Source of the DNA: Fasciola hepatica
Taxonomy: Eukaryota > Platyhelminthes > Trematoda > Plagiorchiida > Fasciolidae
Reading direction: 5' to 3'
DNA length: 64,000 bases
NCBI GenBank assembly: GCA_948099385.1
Contig: CANUEZ040000183.1
Coordinates: forward strand, 2,852,001 to 2,916,000
Part shown: positions 13,461-24,793 of the stretch, piece after piece
Layout of the letters: each line of letters opens with the position of its first letter
How positions within the stretch are numbered: the first letter of the stretch is position 1
Program-made: the position numbers and the translations under genes
Notes under the pieces: model-generated
Seen by the model: the letters and a program-made list of their open reading frames with translations, nothing else
Database searches by the model: none
What the model was told of the DNA's origin: nothing

Positions 13461-14379
13461 ACAGAATTTGAAATCACGCCTGGTGCAAAAGCAATATTAA
13501 CAAAACTGAAGTCGGGGAGAATAAAACCGACTGGGTTAAGTAGTTAGTCCAGCGTCAAAAATATTCCGTTTCTTTTGACCATTCTCTTTTTGATGGTTGT
13601 TCTGTCATCTTCCCGATATCCACGACAAATTTATGCATTTATATGACATGATAGTTCAAACGACAGTCAAAAGATCATGCGTCCAAAAGCTTTATATTAT
13701 GAGCCATGTTGCTCAACTGCTTAACCTAAAAACACTGATCACATTCTGGGCACCAAATAGTCAGGTGGCATGCATCAACTGAGGCCACAGCTAATACTAG
13801 CTTCCTCAATAATTCCATCCGAATTCACAGCTAATTGAAGGCTTTGCTTCCACCAGCCCTTTTCAAAACGTGCAGATAGAGCGCGAAACGACAGTTGGTG
13901 TTTAAGCACTAGGAAAGCAAGTTCTAATCATCGGAGACGGTGTATAGGCATGGTTTTGGTCAGAGGCCCTCTGACTGTATCTAATCCATGGTGATGAATT
14001 TTGCCCTTGCTCTCTCTATGTCCCCAGCGGATGCAAGCTATCAGTGGTCAGCTATCGAAAGCTGTCTAGAGAATTTAGCATGGAGTGGCCATGGTTGAGA
14101 ACGTTTCAGTATGAACAGCGATGCATTCCACCAGTCTCTTGGGGGATAGGTGGGTGTGATGACCGAGCACAAACTCCGCAGATTGGCAACGGCTATTCTA
14201 TTTTCCGGAATCCGAGTTCATATTTGCTCCAAAAACACTACCTCTAGCTGCATTGAAACTTTCACAGGCAATTTAGTTTATAGAATGACTGTGCCTGATC
14301 GTGATGAAGAGTGAGTGCAGGAAAGGACTCTTGCCTTTCTCTTTTATGGGCTTTGCATCTGAAAGTCCGAAGGTGCATG

Positions 14380-14384
<5 letters not shown>
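13460..14384. other. Unassigned, no gene seen
   Basis: No recognisable coding region or repeat between the two (AT)n tracts. Confidence 0.5.

Positions 14385-14463
<79 letters not shown>
14385..14463. repeat. (AT)n microsatellite, interrupted
   Basis: About 79 bp of TA/AT repeats broken by two CATA variants near 14411 and 14429. The overlapping Tyr-Ile ORFs on both strands are artefacts of the repeat. Confidence 0.97.
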
Positions 14464-14467
<4 letters not shown>

Positions 14468-14699
14468 GTGGTTGATAGCGCCATGAACTCTGTTCTTTCA
14501 AAATCTTTTAGGTTTACACCTCGCATAGCAATTTTGATAACCGTCGTATGGTAAGAAAGAGGGACAATAAATTCAAAATGAACATAAGTAGTCTCGTACT
14601 AGGTTATCCAGTAGGTTGGTCAACTCGGGAGACTTGATCGGTTGAGATTTTGCTCCCTAGTTAGATCACATCATTTTCTTTCTGTCCACAAAACTGGCT

Positions 14700-14860
14700 C
14701 AGCCGCATGCGTAGGTGAAGGTACCTACTTAGTTTTCCCGGCTTCGCGCCTTCAACCCAACTAGGAGCTTGGCCTCGGGGAGCTTTTCAACATCTCTTGA
14801 CTGGGTCAGTTTAGTTTGTATTCCATCGGGTCAAACGTGAACCGCGGAAGAAAACTGTGG
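14700..14860. repeat. Possible dispersed repeat, GC-richer block
   Basis: A block of higher GC than its surroundings, containing GAGCTTGGCCTCGGGGAGC. It resembles non-coding repeat sequence, but no second copy is present in this window. The element class is not assigned. Confidence 0.25.
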
Positions 14861-14954
14861 GCAACATTCATCAATGACAGGACAAACTGCGTTTCCCAAG
14901 GTACAAAATTTGAGATTCACCATGCAGCGTAAATGTTCACACCATTGAAACCTT

Positions 14955-15115
14955 GGAAGCTGTCTCATCCTAGTTAGGTGTTCGACTCACAATCGTTCGG
15001 TCCGGTTTAAAATTCCAGCTAGTGCTCGCTGAACGTGCACTGCTGACGATTCTTATCAAGGACGAAATATTTGTAAAGTGCTTTCGTGGTTTTCAGAGGT
15101 CTGAACTTACACGCT
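14955..15115 (+). mobile_element. tRNA-derived SINE with degraded hammerhead (copy 1)
   Basis: A tRNA-like head (TCCTAGTTAGGTGTTCGACT near 14968, resembling a pol III A box) precedes a decayed B-box region (GGTCCGGTTTAAAATTCC). It is followed by GTGCACTGCTGACGA...GACGAAA...AGTGCTTTCGTGGTTTTCAG. This order (tRNA-like promoter, minimal type I hammerhead, short tail) matches the Smalpha-type SINE-like repeats known from schistosomes. The outer ends are estimates. Related copies lie at about 30.4 kb (minus), 33.8 kb and 45.4 kb. Confidence 0.6.
15037..15081 (+). ncRNA. Degraded minimal type I hammerhead ribozyme
   Basis: Stem I is GCACT (15037-15041) with AGTGC (15077-15081). The core CTGACGA (15043-15049) fits CUGANGA. 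Stem II is TTCTT/AAGGA (15050-15054 with 15058-15062) with an ATC loop, and GAAA is at 15064-15067. A permissible NUH site (GTA, 15073-15075) sits before stem I. Faults: the closing 10.1-11.1 pair of stem II is changed (T:C), and stem III (ATTT instead of a self-complementary GGCC-type stem) is lost. It is probably inactive or dimer-dependent at best. Confidence 0.55.
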
Positions 15116-16328
15116 TCATAATCAATTTTATATTACGTAAAATCGGATCTCCTACTGCTCATATTTCCAAATTAGTTGAAAACTGACGAACAATCCAGTT
15201 TCTTTGATTGGACGTGGTTTTGGTTACTATTATACATTCATTGCCTCCAGGTATTTCGTCAATCTTCTGATGTTATCGGGGAGGGTGGTCCCGCACGAAA
15301 AGAAACAACATCGATGCTCCCCAAAGCTCTATGAAGCGACGAGCTGACACGTTTTCGTTCATTCGGTGATGTCACACGTATGACGTTGCTCTTTTGTATC
15401 TTGACAGATCCCACCAAGGTGGATTTTCCTATCTGATGACGTTGTCTCCTATTGGTGCTGTTGACGCGGATACCAGAACACCCACCTTTGAAATGATAAA
15501 CACTATTAGATTCCGTGGAGAAGAGCATTAGCAAATCATTATTCTCTTGATTATGTAGTCAATCTTTGTTCGGAATAAAGTGTTTTCAAACAAACTGAAT
15601 CGTAGGACACTCTTCATCATCGTAAGTAATCGTATTAGACGACCAGTGCTTAGTGACTCTGTTGTAATTTGCAGTTCTGTCCTACGGGTGGGTATCATGA
15701 TCAAAATATGGGGTAGTGATACCTACGGTATTTGAATTCCTAGCGCATTGATTTGCACTGATCCAATAATGGTGAGCAATACACAACGTTGAGTTCATTT
15801 ACATGTTCACGCGGTTTATATTTCACGCTTAAAAAGTAAAAGTTTCCTACGTCCCTTTTGCATTGCTGAGATTGAAATGCACAGGTATTTTATCTTCCCG
15901 AAATGGGGATCACCTCAAGCCGTGGATTCGTGTACTTGACACGTACCAATTTGCACTGACCTTAGTCGTCCACGCGAACGAAGAGACCATATGAAGGAAC
16001 CATATATCCATTTTCAAAAGACTGTTCGGATAAGTGTATATCTGTTTCTCTGGTGCGCGTTATACTTCAACCAAGAAATCAAATGTTGTTAGAATTCTTA
16101 GTGGCTCTAAACTCATGTAACCAAGTATACAAAAGGGTATCTTCATCTAGCTTTGTACTGACACAGACCTCACAGCCAATATGTAGCGGCAACGGATTTT
16201 CAGATGTCACTGAGTGAAGTGATCTAGGTTAGTGTGCTCCTGATAATATGTCAAAATGGTAACTGAATGATGGACTGTACACAATCTAACTGAGTATTCA
16301 ATCTAATCCCTGAGGTTCGTTTCCACAG
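15116..16328. other. Unassigned, no gene assigned
   Basis: A minus-strand frame of 91 codons (15259-15534) is rich in Ser and Arg, with an acceptor-like TTATCATTTCAAAG upstream on that strand. It has no recognisable domain and I do not call it. The rest is featureless. Confidence 0.4.
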
Positions 16329-16527
16329 CAGGTCATCAGCAGACAAATCAATAAGCCTCTTTAAAAAATCACCACTTGGTGCTTATCAGAAAGCGACTCT
16401 AAAAAGCATTCATCTTCTTGTGAACCGGCAGAATCCAGGAGATTATCAAGTTCACTGGACAAGATTTCGTAACCTTATCCTTCAAACTGGTGAGTACATT
16501 GCTGTAATGCAAGCAGGATGCAGAAAG
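16329..16527 (+). CDS. Candidate internal exon, unknown protein
   Basis: A pyrimidine-rich acceptor (GTTCGTTTCCACAG) ends at 16328, and a consensus donor AAG|GTGAGTAC begins at 16528. Between them one frame stays open for 66 codons (after one leading base). It encodes a Lys/Arg-rich peptide including SPLGAYQKATLKSIHLLVN and DYQVHWTRFRNLILQTGEY. A second perfect donor, CTG|GTGAGTAC at about 16490, lies inside, so two alternative exon ends are possible. I do not recognise the protein. The exon ends in phase 0, which fits the next candidate exon at 17026. This is the best host-gene candidate in the window but it remains unproven. No upstream exon was found. Confidence 0.38.
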
Positions 16528-17025
16528 GTGAGTACTTCCGTCAGATCGGTCGACCAAAATAGCTAGCTCCTTCACTGGTTCTCAGATGTCATAATCTTCC
16601 CAACACAGAATATGCAGAAACGTCTGCTCATGCTTCGATGGGGGAATCTTTAGGAAACTTTCCTGAATATTGGCCAATGAAACTGATTCACATCTCTGGG
16701 TTCTAATCAATAATACCGCACCTAATCGGAACCCTGCAGCCAACGGCCAATTAGCAAAACACTGAAATTTTGCTATTGAATCGAAGAATGTACTCATCTC
16801 GGCTGATTTCCTGGAGTTTGTACCCTGGATGAGATGGTATATACCACCTACCTATTGTCTGACTCTGAGACTAATAGGCAAATACCGGACCATGTGAAAT
16901 GATTAGTGATGTCTATCGTAGACTGACATCCTCAGAACATCGACATATTTTGTAAAGCAACGATCAACCTTGGTTATAAGGCGAGCACAGCTGATTTGAT
17001 TTGCTCCCAATGATCAGCCTTATAG

Positions 17026-17223
17026 GTTGGTTTGTGCCTCAATGGGAGCACACCCGAGGATAACCATCGAAAGGCAGTAGAAGTTTGTGTATCAGATTTA
17101 CAGAATTCGGACGGTGAAGTTCTCGCTTCGCTCAAAACTCACTGTTGTATAATTACAGCACATACATCCTTTTACCGGCTGCGCTGCAATTTGTATCCGT
17201 TTTCGTTGAAATTATTTCGGTAA
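17026..17223 (+). CDS. Candidate downstream or terminal exon, unknown protein
   Basis: After the acceptor-like CAGCCTTATAG (ending 17025) a phase-0 frame opens with VGLCLNGSTPEDNHRKAVEV. It runs to TAA at 17221-17223. A possible donor (GGACG|GTGAAG) at 17114 would give an 88-bp internal exon instead; the sequence before it looks more coding-like than the sequence after it. The intron from the 16329-16527 block would be 498 bp with GT...AG ends and matching phase. The upstream polypyrimidine tract is only moderate. No family is recognised. The two blocks would encode parts of the same protein if both are real. Confidence 0.3.
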   Translation, partial: VGLCLNGSTPEDNHRKAVEVCVSDLQNSDGEVLASLKTHCCIITAHTSFYRLRCNLYPFSLKLFR

Positions 17224-18239
17224 CACCGTCGTTTATTATGATGTTCCACCGGCAAAAATATTCAAAACTATTTATGATATAAACAACAGATATGTTGACA
17301 ATTCTCGGGTCACCTATTATCAAGTACCGATAAAGTGAATCGCAGCCATCTTGTGAGGAAAAGTAAATCAGCCGAATGGCAGGTAGGTCTTAGTGCACAC
17401 CATCGGATTTCATGACAGTTCCCAACATTGTGATTGGAACAACAAGCGTTCTCCTACTAACAAGTTACCGGAACTAACTTACCTGCATTGAGCCTGTGCC
17501 TTTCAAAATGCCTATATGGTATGACTTCAGAAAACCTGGTTGAATGCGAACATGGATGATTCATTGGTCGAAATGTAAAAATTATTGTGGCTTCCGTCAG
17601 GAGAGATAGAGTTCCGTGATGAAAAGAGGTGGTGAGGTTGTCACATTGATCATTTTCAAATGGTGTAGCAAATCCAGTGTTGCATTTCCTACTCCTCACA
17701 TCGAAAAGACTGCTAGTTTGCCTAGAGTCGCCCTATTTTTTCCGTTTTGTCCATATTACCATAATGAATGTTCACAAGGTAGCACAAAGGTCACAAGGTT
17801 TAGGCACCTCCTTTCATGGCTCATTCTTATCGTTCCTTTTTCGTCGGTAGATTAGAAACTTCATATCATTGTAGGGGACTTTATTCATACACATCCGCAT
17901 CCACCCCCATGTTTTATTTTCAGCGATAGTTGTCTTGCCCCGATCCGTTCTGATTCACCGGTGAATGTTATCCCAACTAATCATTTCGCGTCACAGTTAG
18001 TGCACCCTTTGTTACCAATAATCATACTAATTACATATTGTTTCTAAATTTACTCAAAACAAGGCCATCAATTTTTTACACTGATTGGACAGATCCATTA
18101 TTCACATTGGGATTCATCGGAGAAAACCTCGTTGCCTCCAGGTTACGAAGCAGCGTCAGCCGTTCATTATCGGTTCATTATAACTCCGAAATTATACACC
18201 ACATCCTTATCATTTGCTGTCCCATCTAAACGGTTCACT
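17224..18239. other. Unassigned, no gene seen
   Basis: Only short opposing ORFs (for example around 17.46-17.86 kb) without a recognisable domain. Confidence 0.5.
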
Positions 18240-18656
18240 TCAGTTTAGGAAGAATAGTCTCGCCGAATCTAGAACGGTTACGCAGGAAGAAGGAATTGGC
18301 CTACAAAAAGTGCAACCCACCTGATGTCAAGAGATTATCAAGCTTGATCAAAAAAATGTAAGAAAATGTTGAACTTTTCATTGCTTGAACTGTTTCTGCC
18401 CTCCGGAACGTTCAACAGAAATAGCGGGATATTGAAAAAACTCTGTGGTCAGATGAACAGTCTGTCCCCCGATGACTTGTATTTTGACCATCTGAACTCT
18501 CAGTTCTTCCGTTATCTAGCTGACCCATTCTCAGTTCGCCATCAGAGGAACAATTCAAAAATTGAAATTTTCTACAGGAAAGTTTTCACGCTCCACAGCT
18601 CAACCCATTTAATGAAAGCTCTTAGAGCGAACGGCCTACACACGGCGATACTCTAA
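18240..18656 (+). other. Open stretch, possible LINE-like relic
   Basis: A lysine/arginine-rich segment (RLRRKKELAYKKCNPPD, about 18268-18320) is followed after a frame change by a 96-codon ORF (18366-18656). The basic segment resembles the linker between endonuclease and RT in non-LTR retrotransposons, where RRKK...YKK patterns are common. No RT motif is seen downstream, so the resemblance may be chance. Confidence 0.2.
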
Positions 18657-21600
18657 CACAGGGCTAGAATCCTCTATGAGCAAATGAATACTGTGATCAA
18701 TCATTCACTTGAACCATTCTCCATTCCTCACTTTTAGCGTCTTGTCACAACCATTTTCATACGAAAAGGGCCGAGTAACCAAGAAATTCCCCCCAAATTT
18801 CATTTCCCGCTTCGACATCAAAACTAGTTGAACGTGCAGTACTTCAGAGCCCACAAAATAAAATCAGAAGTCTCACTGACGAGTACCGATTTGCAAATAA
18901 ACCCGGAGTTCCACGGTTGACGCAGTAGTGTCTAAGGTCACTTAAAATGCAAAATCACCTAATGACTCGTGTCGCTCTGTAAGATGTGCACTTCTTGATT
19001 ACTCATCATCACTTGACAGTGTACCAGGATCCTTGCTTCTTTCACTTACCTGACATATTTATTTAAGTGTATAAAAGACTACTTCTCAGGTAGAACTCAA
19101 TGTACGGAAGCTGAAATAAAAGTTTCCAGACATCTCCTAACCATTGCTGGTGTTTTCAATGGGCTGTTCTCTCTCCATACTTGTTCACAATTCCACTAAC
19201 GACTAAACTGTAATCCACCAAAATCGTCGAGTCAAGTATGCCGAAGGGGTTGTTTTGGCCTGATCTGTCTCTCAGCAATCCGATTCGGTTGAGGTTCATG
19301 AAAATAATACACGTATCTAAAACCTCTCTGAATAGTCCGGTTCTCCGGTGAACAATGCCAAATGTCGAAAGTGCATTTTTTCATTTTAAGATCCAGTTTT
19401 ATGGAAGACAGCATCAATATTATCTCTACTCCTGTTGCACTTGTGGGCTCTTTGAAATGTCCGGGTGTGCCTCAACTAGAGAACTTGCATTGTTCTTTGT
19501 AGACGGAAATTACCGTTGGAAAACTGAGTAGATTTTTCTTACAAATTTGTGAACTTCGACAGTACCATGCTCTATGACCTGTCAGTATTTCATTCGCACA
19601 CCAGTGCATATCTGCCACAACTCTGTTCTTTACTCCCATATTTTTTCATGCCCTGTTCCAGAGGGGCTACATCCCCCTTCGCCGAGGTCTGCAAATCTTC
19701 AGTCTTGCTTCTGGTATAGCTCTAAGAGACCTCATATCGGACTCATATGTTAAGCACACAATATCATCTAATTCATTTGGAGGAACGATTATGGCTGACT
19801 GTTTACACCCACTGCATTTCGATCGCTCTCTGAGCTAATCAAGCCCGTTGACCAGTCCCATGTTTCGACTGATTCCCTTCAATGTTGTCACTGTGCAGAA
19901 ATCCAGTAGTCCCTTTCCCAGCAGGTGTTTCACCTAACAAGAATTAGGTTTTATCTGAACTGTAAGCCAGTCTTCTCGTGCAAACATTTTCCTCTATTTG
20001 TCTTGACAGCTAAACAGTAACGTGAAAATTGCCCAAGTCAGCGTATTAAAAACAATAAACTTAAGAAAAATAGCTAGAATATTCAGATCGTGTGGTGAAC
20101 AACATTACGATAGGCCGAAAGCGAAATACCTGAACGATTTAAACCTTTGCTTTTCACTGAGAACGTTTTACTAGAAAATTGTCTACCTTAGCTTCGCCGA
20201 TATCCTTCAGTTTTATTTAGAAATATTATCCCACTATTACCTTTTTGTTCAGTGAAATCCTAGAAAACTCCTACAGGTAGTTTGGCATTGGTGGAATCTC
20301 GTTTTTACAATTAATCGGTTTGAATCTTCTTTGAGTTCATTCTCTAACGAAACGTTGAACTTTCATTCAACTAAGAAAGCAATTACTCTGTGAAACTCAT
20401 TCAGGGAAGCTTTTCTCTTTCAACCCAATCGATCCGCAAAAAACTAAGAAATAAAACCAGAACCAGGCGCTTTGTCGATCGTGGCTTAAATCAACGAGGC
20501 TACAGTGGGATCAGTTATTTTGGCTTCCGCATTACCCATACTAATCGTTTTATCGGCATAATTGGCAGCTCTGCACGTGGTCAACATTGTCGACTGGCTA
20601 GTTGCACTGGGGAGAAAACCGTGCTGTACCTCCTGGAAGCAACAAAGTTTGATTATTTTGCACACATCGAAAGGATGTCTTGGATAAAACAAAACTAAAA
20701 TATAGGCCAAATCAGAATGACCTGACATCGCTCGGGAGAAGCAGTGTCAAAAATATGTTGCAATCACTTGGACTTCGACCAATGCCGTAAAAAGTACATT
20801 TGACTGTAAGGGGTTCAATAACTTTTTTCTGTAGTAGATTTGGTCGGTCTGAAGCTGTTCATTGTGCTGACTTGAGCACATGCTCAGCATTCGAATTTGT
20901 GCACCTGAAAAGTCAGTTTAAGGACCCTCGTTCACTTCCGTTCCTTTACCAGTGAAACTGCAAATATTCTTGAATAAAGATGTTTTCCGCCTCAATTCTC
21001 ACTTAGATTTGATGTAACCCTATTGGTGAATTAGGCGTCATTTTATTTACGTGACATTAAATTTGCATTTTATTGATTTATACTCTGACCGACAACACGG
21101 TTTCTTTACTCCGCACATGGATATCCGGTTCATACAGGTCATTGGACAGGTTTACTCATAAGTTTACCATCCGTAATATGCAAATGGCTGAACAGCTGAG
21201 CTAATATTACCCTGTCATTAAAATTTCCAGATTCTTGCTCAAGCAACACACGGTCGTTTTTATCTTGGCAGGAACGAAACACAGTCTAAAGCTTGCCAAC
21301 TACGAAGAATTAGTAATACTGGTGACCACGCATCAAGATAACGCATGAATCATAGAATACTGAATCAATCTGCTATGTAAACTGGTGTCAGGCTGAGGAC
21401 AGAGGATTCAGAAAAATTACATTTGCCACTCTTAGATGTCATAATCTCGTCAAAAGTCGAAAAACATGTGAAGATTCAATTTTCGTCCTGTATTCGGCAA
21501 CCAACCTGCCACTGTTGTAGACCGTACATTTTTTCCACACTCATTCACGTTTTTCGGGGTTTACCTGGGAGTTCTTGCATCGTTTACTCAACACAAGTAA

Positions 21601-23349
21601 ACTGCCGGTGGTTTGAAACTTGGTGTCGAACGTAGTCTTTTGATTCTGGTCAAAGACCTATTCTTCCTATGACTGTATCACCAATGATACTACATGCCGC
21701 AAAATGCAAACAACAGATATTGGTGCTCTGTAAAACCAACGAAGAAAACGTTTTCAAAACTACTGTTTATCTCGACCTTTTTTCGATTCCATCCACTACA
21801 TGTAGCAGTTGTTTGGACATTAGGCCACAACATACGGCTTTCAAGCAGCCCACATGCAAACATGCAGATGAGGCACGTGATAACACAGAATCATTTTGAA
21901 TCTGTTACAGTTGAGTTTGAGCTAACCAGCTGGTGCCAACATCCTGTTCTGTGAATTTTACAGTACTCGGCTTTGAGTTCGGTTTTGACTTCTAAGTTAT
22001 CAAGTTGCTAAAACGGGTAGGCCCTATCTCTGCCATGAATTCCAATTGACGCTCTGCTCTTCTGTTCCGTGAAGATCCTTCTGTACCACGTCCGCATTTA
22101 AACTACTATGAAACAGAAAGTATCAAAGGTAAATGAATAGCAGATAAACCGAGCACACTATCCGGGGTTCATCAACCTGGTCGTCGGTTTTCTCCTCTTA
22201 TTCAGGTTCTTTCCACGATAACCTTCTACTCGACATTGTGGATTAACCATCATCACATGAACTAGCGCCGTAAAGTGAGCCAACAAAACCTAGAGCTGTA
22301 CAGAGGCTTTTATAATTCATTTTATCTGGCCAAATGGGTTCAGTCATTTGTATCATTTCGTGAGTCTCAAAAGAGAACCGGATTGTAATAGTTTATTTTA
22401 AACGGTGACGTTTTTATTAGGTGCTCACGTTTTTGTACCGGTGAGTAAAATAAACAGCTGCTGCGTGTGATTGAACACGACAAATAAAAAAATACTAAGG
22501 GAAGCAGGTTGTACGAATAATGATGGATGGGATCAAGGATAGGAGAAATGAAGATAGGCGAGGGGTCAGTTGTACCTGTTGAAATGAATACGATAATGTA
22601 TGGGCAACCATTAGAATAGCAGACACATACGTTCCAGAAAAAGGATTATTTAATTTGTGTGATGCATCCATTGTTTTATCCACAATTTTTCCATCTTTCG
22701 AATTCACTTAGCATTAGAATATCTGGATTTTGCTACCTGCTAGCTGCTTACTGATCAGTGATGTATTTCAGGCTACCCGTTATCAAAATTGTTGTGATTA
22801 TTTCGTCGAAAATGTTGTCTGCAAACAAAACGTATTAGAAACAAGAAAGACATTGGAGCTGTGGTAGGTGATAAGATAAAAACAGACCAACTGTAATGCT
22901 TCATGACCAACACACTCTAAATACGTGTATGCAACATGTAACGTTCAGTGAAATTTGTGAAATATCTTGCTTCGCTCTACTTGAGGATGTTCTTAGGCTT
23001 CAAGTGACCAGTTCACGTAAAATACGCCATATTTTTACCGACTATCGTGTCAGTGATTTTCGGATAATCTAACTGCGCTTTACTGGAAGGAGACGGGAAT
23101 TAAGTATGGGTTTTAGTGAATCGATCAAGTGGATCTTGATCAGTTCAGTAGGATTCGTCTGACTGCTGTCCTGGTTCTTCCGTTCATGGAATCTATCGCC
23201 ACCTCACAGTATAACATAGCTCAAATTATTGCCACTGAAGTCAGATACCCCATAAAATCTGGTAAACATGAGATAAAACTCAAGATTTAGAAGCTGGGAA
23301 GCACACACACGATCTCCGTATTTATGAATGTTATTTGCTGTAGCACCAA
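18657..23349. other. Long unassigned stretch
   Basis: No recognisable gene, RNA or transposon. The longest frame is 20390-20698 (102 codons, plus strand), basic at its N-terminus and without a known motif. The other ORFs are short and overlap each other on opposite strands. Confidence 0.5.
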
Positions 23350-23745
23350 CTAGAGTAACGGAGAAATAGTAGACTGAGCTAGATTAGAGAAAGGTATAGT
23401 TGAGATAAGCAAAATGGGGCTAAATTGGAGCAGAGTAGAGTATAGTAGACTAGAGTAAAATGGAGTAGAGCAGAGTGAAGTAAAGTGGAATGGAGTACAG
23501 TGGAGCAGAGCAGAGTGGAGTGGACTAGAGTACGGTGGGGTACAGCAGAGTGGAGTAGAGTAGAGTGGAGTGGAGTACAGTAGAGTAGAGTAGAGTAAAG
23601 TAGAGTACAGTAGGGTGGAGAAGATCAGAAGAGAAGAGATGGGAGGAGAATAGAGCACCGGAGAGCAGAGTATAGTAGAAAGTCGAGGGGAGAGGCAGAG
23701 AAGGGTGGAGTACAGCAAAGCGGAGCAGTGTAGAGTGGAATAGGT
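23350..23745. repeat. Degenerate pentanucleotide minisatellite
   Basis: About 395 bp built from GAGTA/GAGTG/GAGCA pentamers (TAGAG and TGGAG on the plus strand), densest at about 23427-23625. It grades into purine-rich sequence at both ends. The plus strand is almost pure purine plus T. On the minus strand it reads as an artefactual Leu-Tyr-Ser-Thr repeat. Confidence 0.93.
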
Positions 23746-24793
23746 AAGCGTAGTGGTTTATGGTAAACTAAGGTTTGTGATAGATCTGAAAGACATAGAA
23801 TGCAACGGAGCGATTTCCGCCTAAAGCAGAGAAAAATAATGTTTAGTTGCCAGTTTGCGAAATAATCACTGATTGTAACAACTGGCACCAACTAATACAC
23901 TGTTCGACAATAATCTCCGTTACTCTCGGACAATTATTCTCCATCATTCACTGAAAATATTGTCCATTTGCATCAAAATACATTGTTGATATAAAAATGA
24001 ATCCTTACAGAAATATGGATGGTTCTGATTATTTGAAGCAAAAAGCTTCTTCAAATTATAGGTTGAACCTAACCTCTATTTTGAATGATTGAATAAAATG
24101 GAACAAAACTGGTAACAATGCAATTCGTGAACAATTGGAAGCATATCAGTGAATCATGAAGGATAGGTTTGCCGTGCATTTTCGACGAAGCTCAGAAATT
24201 AAGCCTTTCGTTGTTTCCCGAAATGTAGACATGCCACACTTTATTAGATCCATTGAAAGCAGTGCAAAGTGATGATCGGTGACGATCAGAGACTTGTAGC
24301 CTATTAGGTTATAATCCAGAAAGGAAATTACCACAACTATAGGGTTATGTACGAAAATGTTCACTGTCTCACAAAGTATGATAAATGAATGAACAGGATC
24401 GGATGGACCCGAAATCCGAATACAGTTGAGTAAACGTGAGCAGCATTTAGCTAGGCGCGATTTCAGGTTGAACCAAGTATCAGAGTTAGTTTACGATGTA
24501 ATTCCCAATGATACCTCCCGGTGTCAGTGGTTTGACAAGAAGAAAAATCAAGTTTATTCAATTTTTACAACGTGAGATTTCTGGCTGCTGAGAAAAGTAC
24601 ACTTCAGGTTGCCCAGTAGCTAGCATTGTTTCCTAACGACAGAATGTGCTTGAACGGCAACCAAAAGATCTGCAGCATCATACGGAAAACGACTGATGAA
24701 AACCCAAGCAGCCGTCGATTACAAGGACCATTTTTATACATCAGCATATTGAATAACTCTACAAGACATACTTGAACATTGGCGTGGTTTTGA
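23746..24793. other. Unassigned left flank of the large inverted repeat
   Basis: No gene or clear element. A short Lys/Arg-rich open stretch lies near 24.4-24.7 kb without recognisable motifs. Confidence 0.45.

Noticed and set aside
13296..13547. Tyr-Ile repeat ORFs over the three (AT)n tracts (here, 14.3 kb and 61.9 kb)
   Set aside because: Translation of dinucleotide repeats; open in several frames and on both strands.
23350..23718. 122-codon minus-strand ORF of Leu-Tyr-Ser-Thr repeats
   Set aside because: Direct product of the pentanucleotide minisatellite, which avoids stops in this frame.
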